The notes beneath the pieces were generated by a model. That model searched no databases. It saw only the letters and a program-made list of their open reading frames with translations, and was not told where the DNA came from. Position numbers and translations under genes: made by a program. A stretch of DNA of 58,200 bases from Gammaproteobacteria bacterium UBA7803 (GTDB lineage: Bacteria > Pseudomonadota > Gammaproteobacteria > Pseudomonadales > Azotimanducaceae), in NCBI GenBank assembly GCA_002480525.1, contig DLCH01000057.1:65612-123811 (forward strand), in the 5' to 3' direction. This document shows positions 56,416 through 58,200 of this stretch, one piece after another (the stretch's first letter is position 1; every line of letters begins with the position of its first letter).

Positions 56416-56939
56416 CAGAACAGCCCCAGCTCGAGCTGGGCCTCCTCGGTCATCATGTCCCGGGACCACGGCGGGTCGAACACCAGGGTCACCTCGACCC
56501 GATCGACGTTGGGGACCTGGCCGACGCGGCGTTTGACGTCGTCGACGAGCACCGGTCCCATGCCGCAGCCCGGTGCGGTCAGGGTCATGGTGACCCGCAC
56601 GATCCGGCCGTCCACGGCGACGTCGTAGATCAGTCCCAGGTCGACGACGTTGACCGGGATCTCGGGGTCGTAGACGCTGGCGAGGGCTTCCCGGACCTGG
56701 CCCTCGTCGACGCTGCCGTCCGGGCGGGGCTCGAAGGTCAGGACCTCCGGCTGAAAACCCAGGGCGTCGGCGTCGGCGCCGTCGATCCGCGCCATGTTGC
56801 CGTTCACCACGACCGTGTAGGTGCCGCCGAGGCTCTGGGTCAGGGTGACGAAAGTGCCGTCGCGGATGGTGATGGGATCGCCCGTCGGGACCAGCCGCGC
56901 GGGACAGTCACGCAGAATCGGCAGCAGGCGGCGCTCCAT
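56415..56939 (-). CDS. sufT: Putative Fe-S cluster assembly protein SufT (MIP18/DUF59)
   Basis: 174 residues. N-terminal extension of about 75 residues with DGTFVTLTQSLGGTYTVVV, then the MIP18 domain: VREALASVYDPEIPVNVVDL, LTAPGCGMGPVLVDDVKRR (conserved Cys) and VTLVFDPPWSRDMMT. SufT aids cluster maturation under high Fe-S demand. Overlaps sufA by one base and sufE by one base. Confidence 0.93.
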   Translation of the reverse strand: MERRLLPILRDCPARLVPTGDPITIRDGTFVTLTQSLGGTYTVVVNGNMARIDGADADALGFQPEVLTFEPRPDGSVDEGQVREALASVYDPEIPVNVVDLGLIYDVAVDGRIVRVTMTLTAPGCGMGPVLVDDVKRRVGQVPNVDRVEVTLVFDPPWSRDMMTEEAQLELGLF

Positions 56940-57310
56940 CAGTCGGCGGACGCGACCGCGAAGCTCTCACCGCAGCCGCAGTAGGTGGAGGCGTTGGCAT
57001 TCCTGAAGCGCAGGCTGGCGTTCAGCCCCTCGGTGACGTAGTCCACCTCGGTGCCGCGAACCAGCGGCAGATCGGCTTCGCTGACGTACACGGTCACCGC
57101 CGGATCGACCTCGAACGCGCGATCCGACGGCTCGGGGGCGTCGACGTAGTCGAGGGTGTACATGTAGCCGTTGCAGCCGCTCTCCTTCACGCCGAGGCGC
57201 AGGTGACGGCGCCCGGAGCGCTCGATCTGGGCACGCAGGTGGGCGATCGCCGGTGCCGTCACGTGGACGGCCGGCGTGCTCTGGTTTGGGTCGAATTCAC
57301 TGACGGTCAT
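56939..57310 (-). CDS. sufA: A-type Fe-S carrier protein SufA/HesB family
   Basis: 123 residues from ATG 57310. Three cluster ligands are in place: C46 in KESGCNGYMY and C111 and C113 in YCGCGESF. A GTG at 57352 that overlaps the sufS stop is an alternative, but the added 14 residues carry no family feature. It receives clusters from the SUF scaffold and passes them to apo-proteins. Between sufS and sufT. Confidence 0.93.
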   Translation of the reverse strand: MTVSEFDPNQSTPAVHVTAPAIAHLRAQIERSGRRHLRLGVKESGCNGYMYTLDYVDAPEPSDRAFEVDPAVTVYVSEADLPLVRGTEVDYVTEGLNASLRFRNANASTYCGCGESFAVASAD

Positions 57311-57351
57311 GATGTCGTCCCGGTGCGTTGCGGCACACTGGTGGCCGCACA

Positions 57352-58200
57352 CTAGAGGAATGTCTGGGCTTTTTCGACGCCTTTCAACAGGGCGTCGACG
57401 TCGGATGGCCGATTGTACAGGCTGAAAGCGGCGCGCACGGTACCCGGCACGCCGAACCGGTCCATCAGCGGCATGGCGCAGTGGTGGCCGGTGCGCACCG
57501 CGATGCCCTGCTGGTCGAGCAGCGTGCCGATGTCGTTGGGATGGCTGCCTTCCACCAGGAACGACACGATGGACACGCGCTCGCGCGGCTCGCCCACCAG
57601 CCGTATGCCGGGGATCTGCTTCAGGCCGCTCACGGCCCGCGCCACCAGCGCGGCTTCCTGCGCCAGCAGGCGGTCCCGGGGCAGGGCGGTCAGGTAGTCG
57701 ATCGCCGCGCCGAGTCCGACCGCGCCGGCGATGTTCGGCGTGCCGGCCTCGAACTTGTAGGGCAGGCTCTGGTAGGTGGAGTGCTCCAGGGTCACCCGCT
57801 CGATCATCTCGCCGCCGCCCTGCCAGGGCGGCATCTCATCGAGCAGTTCGGCCCTGCCGTAGAGCACGCCGATGCCCGTGGGGCCGAACAGCTTGTGGCC
57901 GGAGAAGGCGTAGAAGTCGCAGTCGAGCGCCTGCACGTCGACCTCGAACTGCAGCATCGCCTGGGCGCCGTCGATCAGCACCAGCGCGCCGGCGGCGTGG
58001 GCCGCCCGGGTGATGTCGGCCACCGGGTTCACCGTGCCCAGTGCGTTCGACACGTGGCCGATGGCGACCAGCCGGGTGCGCTCGCCGAGGCGCCGGTGGA
58101 AGTCGTCGAGATCGACCTCGCCGTCGTCGGTCACGTCGCAGGCCACCAGCCGGGCGCCGGTGCGCTGGCAGAGCATCTGCCAGGGCACGATGTTGGCGTG
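57352..58200 (-). CDS. sufS: Cysteine desulfurase SufS, 3' part (runs off the right edge)
   Basis: About 283 codons are visible, from HANIVPWQM to the stop at 57352. Pyridoxal-phosphate Lys in AFSGHKLFGPTGIGVLYG and catalytic Cys in RTGHHCAMPLMDRFGVPGT. It releases sulfur from cysteine for SufE. The N-terminal quarter and any sufBCD genes lie beyond the window, so the SUF promoter cannot be seen. Confidence 0.96.
   Translation of the reverse strand, partial: HANIVPWQMLCQRTGARLVACDVTDDGEVDLDDFHRRLGERTRLVAIGHVSNALGTVNPVADITRAAHAAGALVLIDGAQAMLQFEVDVQALDCDFYAFSGHKLFGPTGIGVLYGRAELLDEMPPWQGGGEMIERVTLEHSTYQSLPYKFEAGTPNIAGAVGLGAAIDYLTALPRDRLLAQEAALVARAVSGLKQIPGIRLVGEPRERVSIVSFLVEGSHPNDIGTLLDQQGIAVRTGHHCAMPLMDRFGVPGTVRAAFSLYNRPSDVDALLKGVEKAQTFL

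Overview
The window is a large polar-flagellum and chemotaxis locus from a GC-rich gammaproteobacterium. The evidence for that group is the regulator set FleQ / FleR-like / FlhF / FleN / FliA, a MotC-MotD stator pair, the fleQ-fleR-fliEFGHIJ order, sigma54 and sigma28 promoter boxes, and a SUF operon with SufT and SufE at the right edge. REP elements with a GTAGGAGC head, as seen in Pseudomonas and Xanthomonas relatives, fit the same assignment. Third codon positions are strongly GC-biased, so long open frames antisense to nearly every gene are artefacts. I cannot name the genus.

Layout. 1-1178 (minus): 5' part of a chemoreceptor gene with its own FliA promoter, divergent from fapA. 1435-11109 (plus): fapA, then a chemotaxis operon cheY1-cheA-cheW-STAS-cheZ-like-cheR-cheD-cheB, then cheY2-fliM. 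11110-11419: repeat-filled convergent gap. 11420-13016 (minus): flgA, flgM, flgN. 13407-26133 (plus): the rod/hook operon flgBCDEFGHIJKL, driven by a sigma54 promoter. 26318-31702 (plus): fliC, flaG, fliD, fliS, fliT and a second fliS. 31863-34519: the sigma54 activators fleQ and fleR. 34516-41902: fliEFGHIJK. 42062-49165: fliL, fliNOPQR, flhB, flhA, flhF. 49177-54023: fleN, fliA, motC, motD and an HDOD-GAF protein. 54069-55160 (minus): a diguanylate cyclase. 55376-55949 (plus): a 59-residue protein and a DUF2802-type protein. 55966-58200 (minus): SUF operon sufS(partial)-sufA-sufT-sufE.

How it works together. FleQ with sigma54 should open the hierarchy, and the second activator turns on the hook-basal-body operons. 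flgA-flgM-flgN, fliC, the second fliS and the chemoreceptor carry near-consensus FliA boxes, all with the same 11-bp spacer, so they form the late class released when FlgM is exported. FlhF and FleN set pole and number. CheA/CheW/CheY signal to FliM, which here is encoded beside cheY2 and not between fliL and fliN.

Most interesting points: (1) a 159-residue CheZ-like protein with a D-x-T-x-Q phosphatase signature in the che operon; (2) a shared C-terminal (V/I)ELF tail on that protein, CheD and the diguanylate cyclase; (3) paired CGGCA-N6-TGCCG palindromes, 22 bp apart upstream of flgB and 33 bp apart inside fliK, likely enhancer sites for the second-tier activator; (4) a FleR-like activator with a degenerate receiver and no adjacent FleS kinase; (5) a second FliS with its own FliA promoter embedded in a terminator-like inverted repeat. 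I find no classical mobile element, CRISPR array, tRNA or rRNA. All calls are from reading the sequence; no database search was run.
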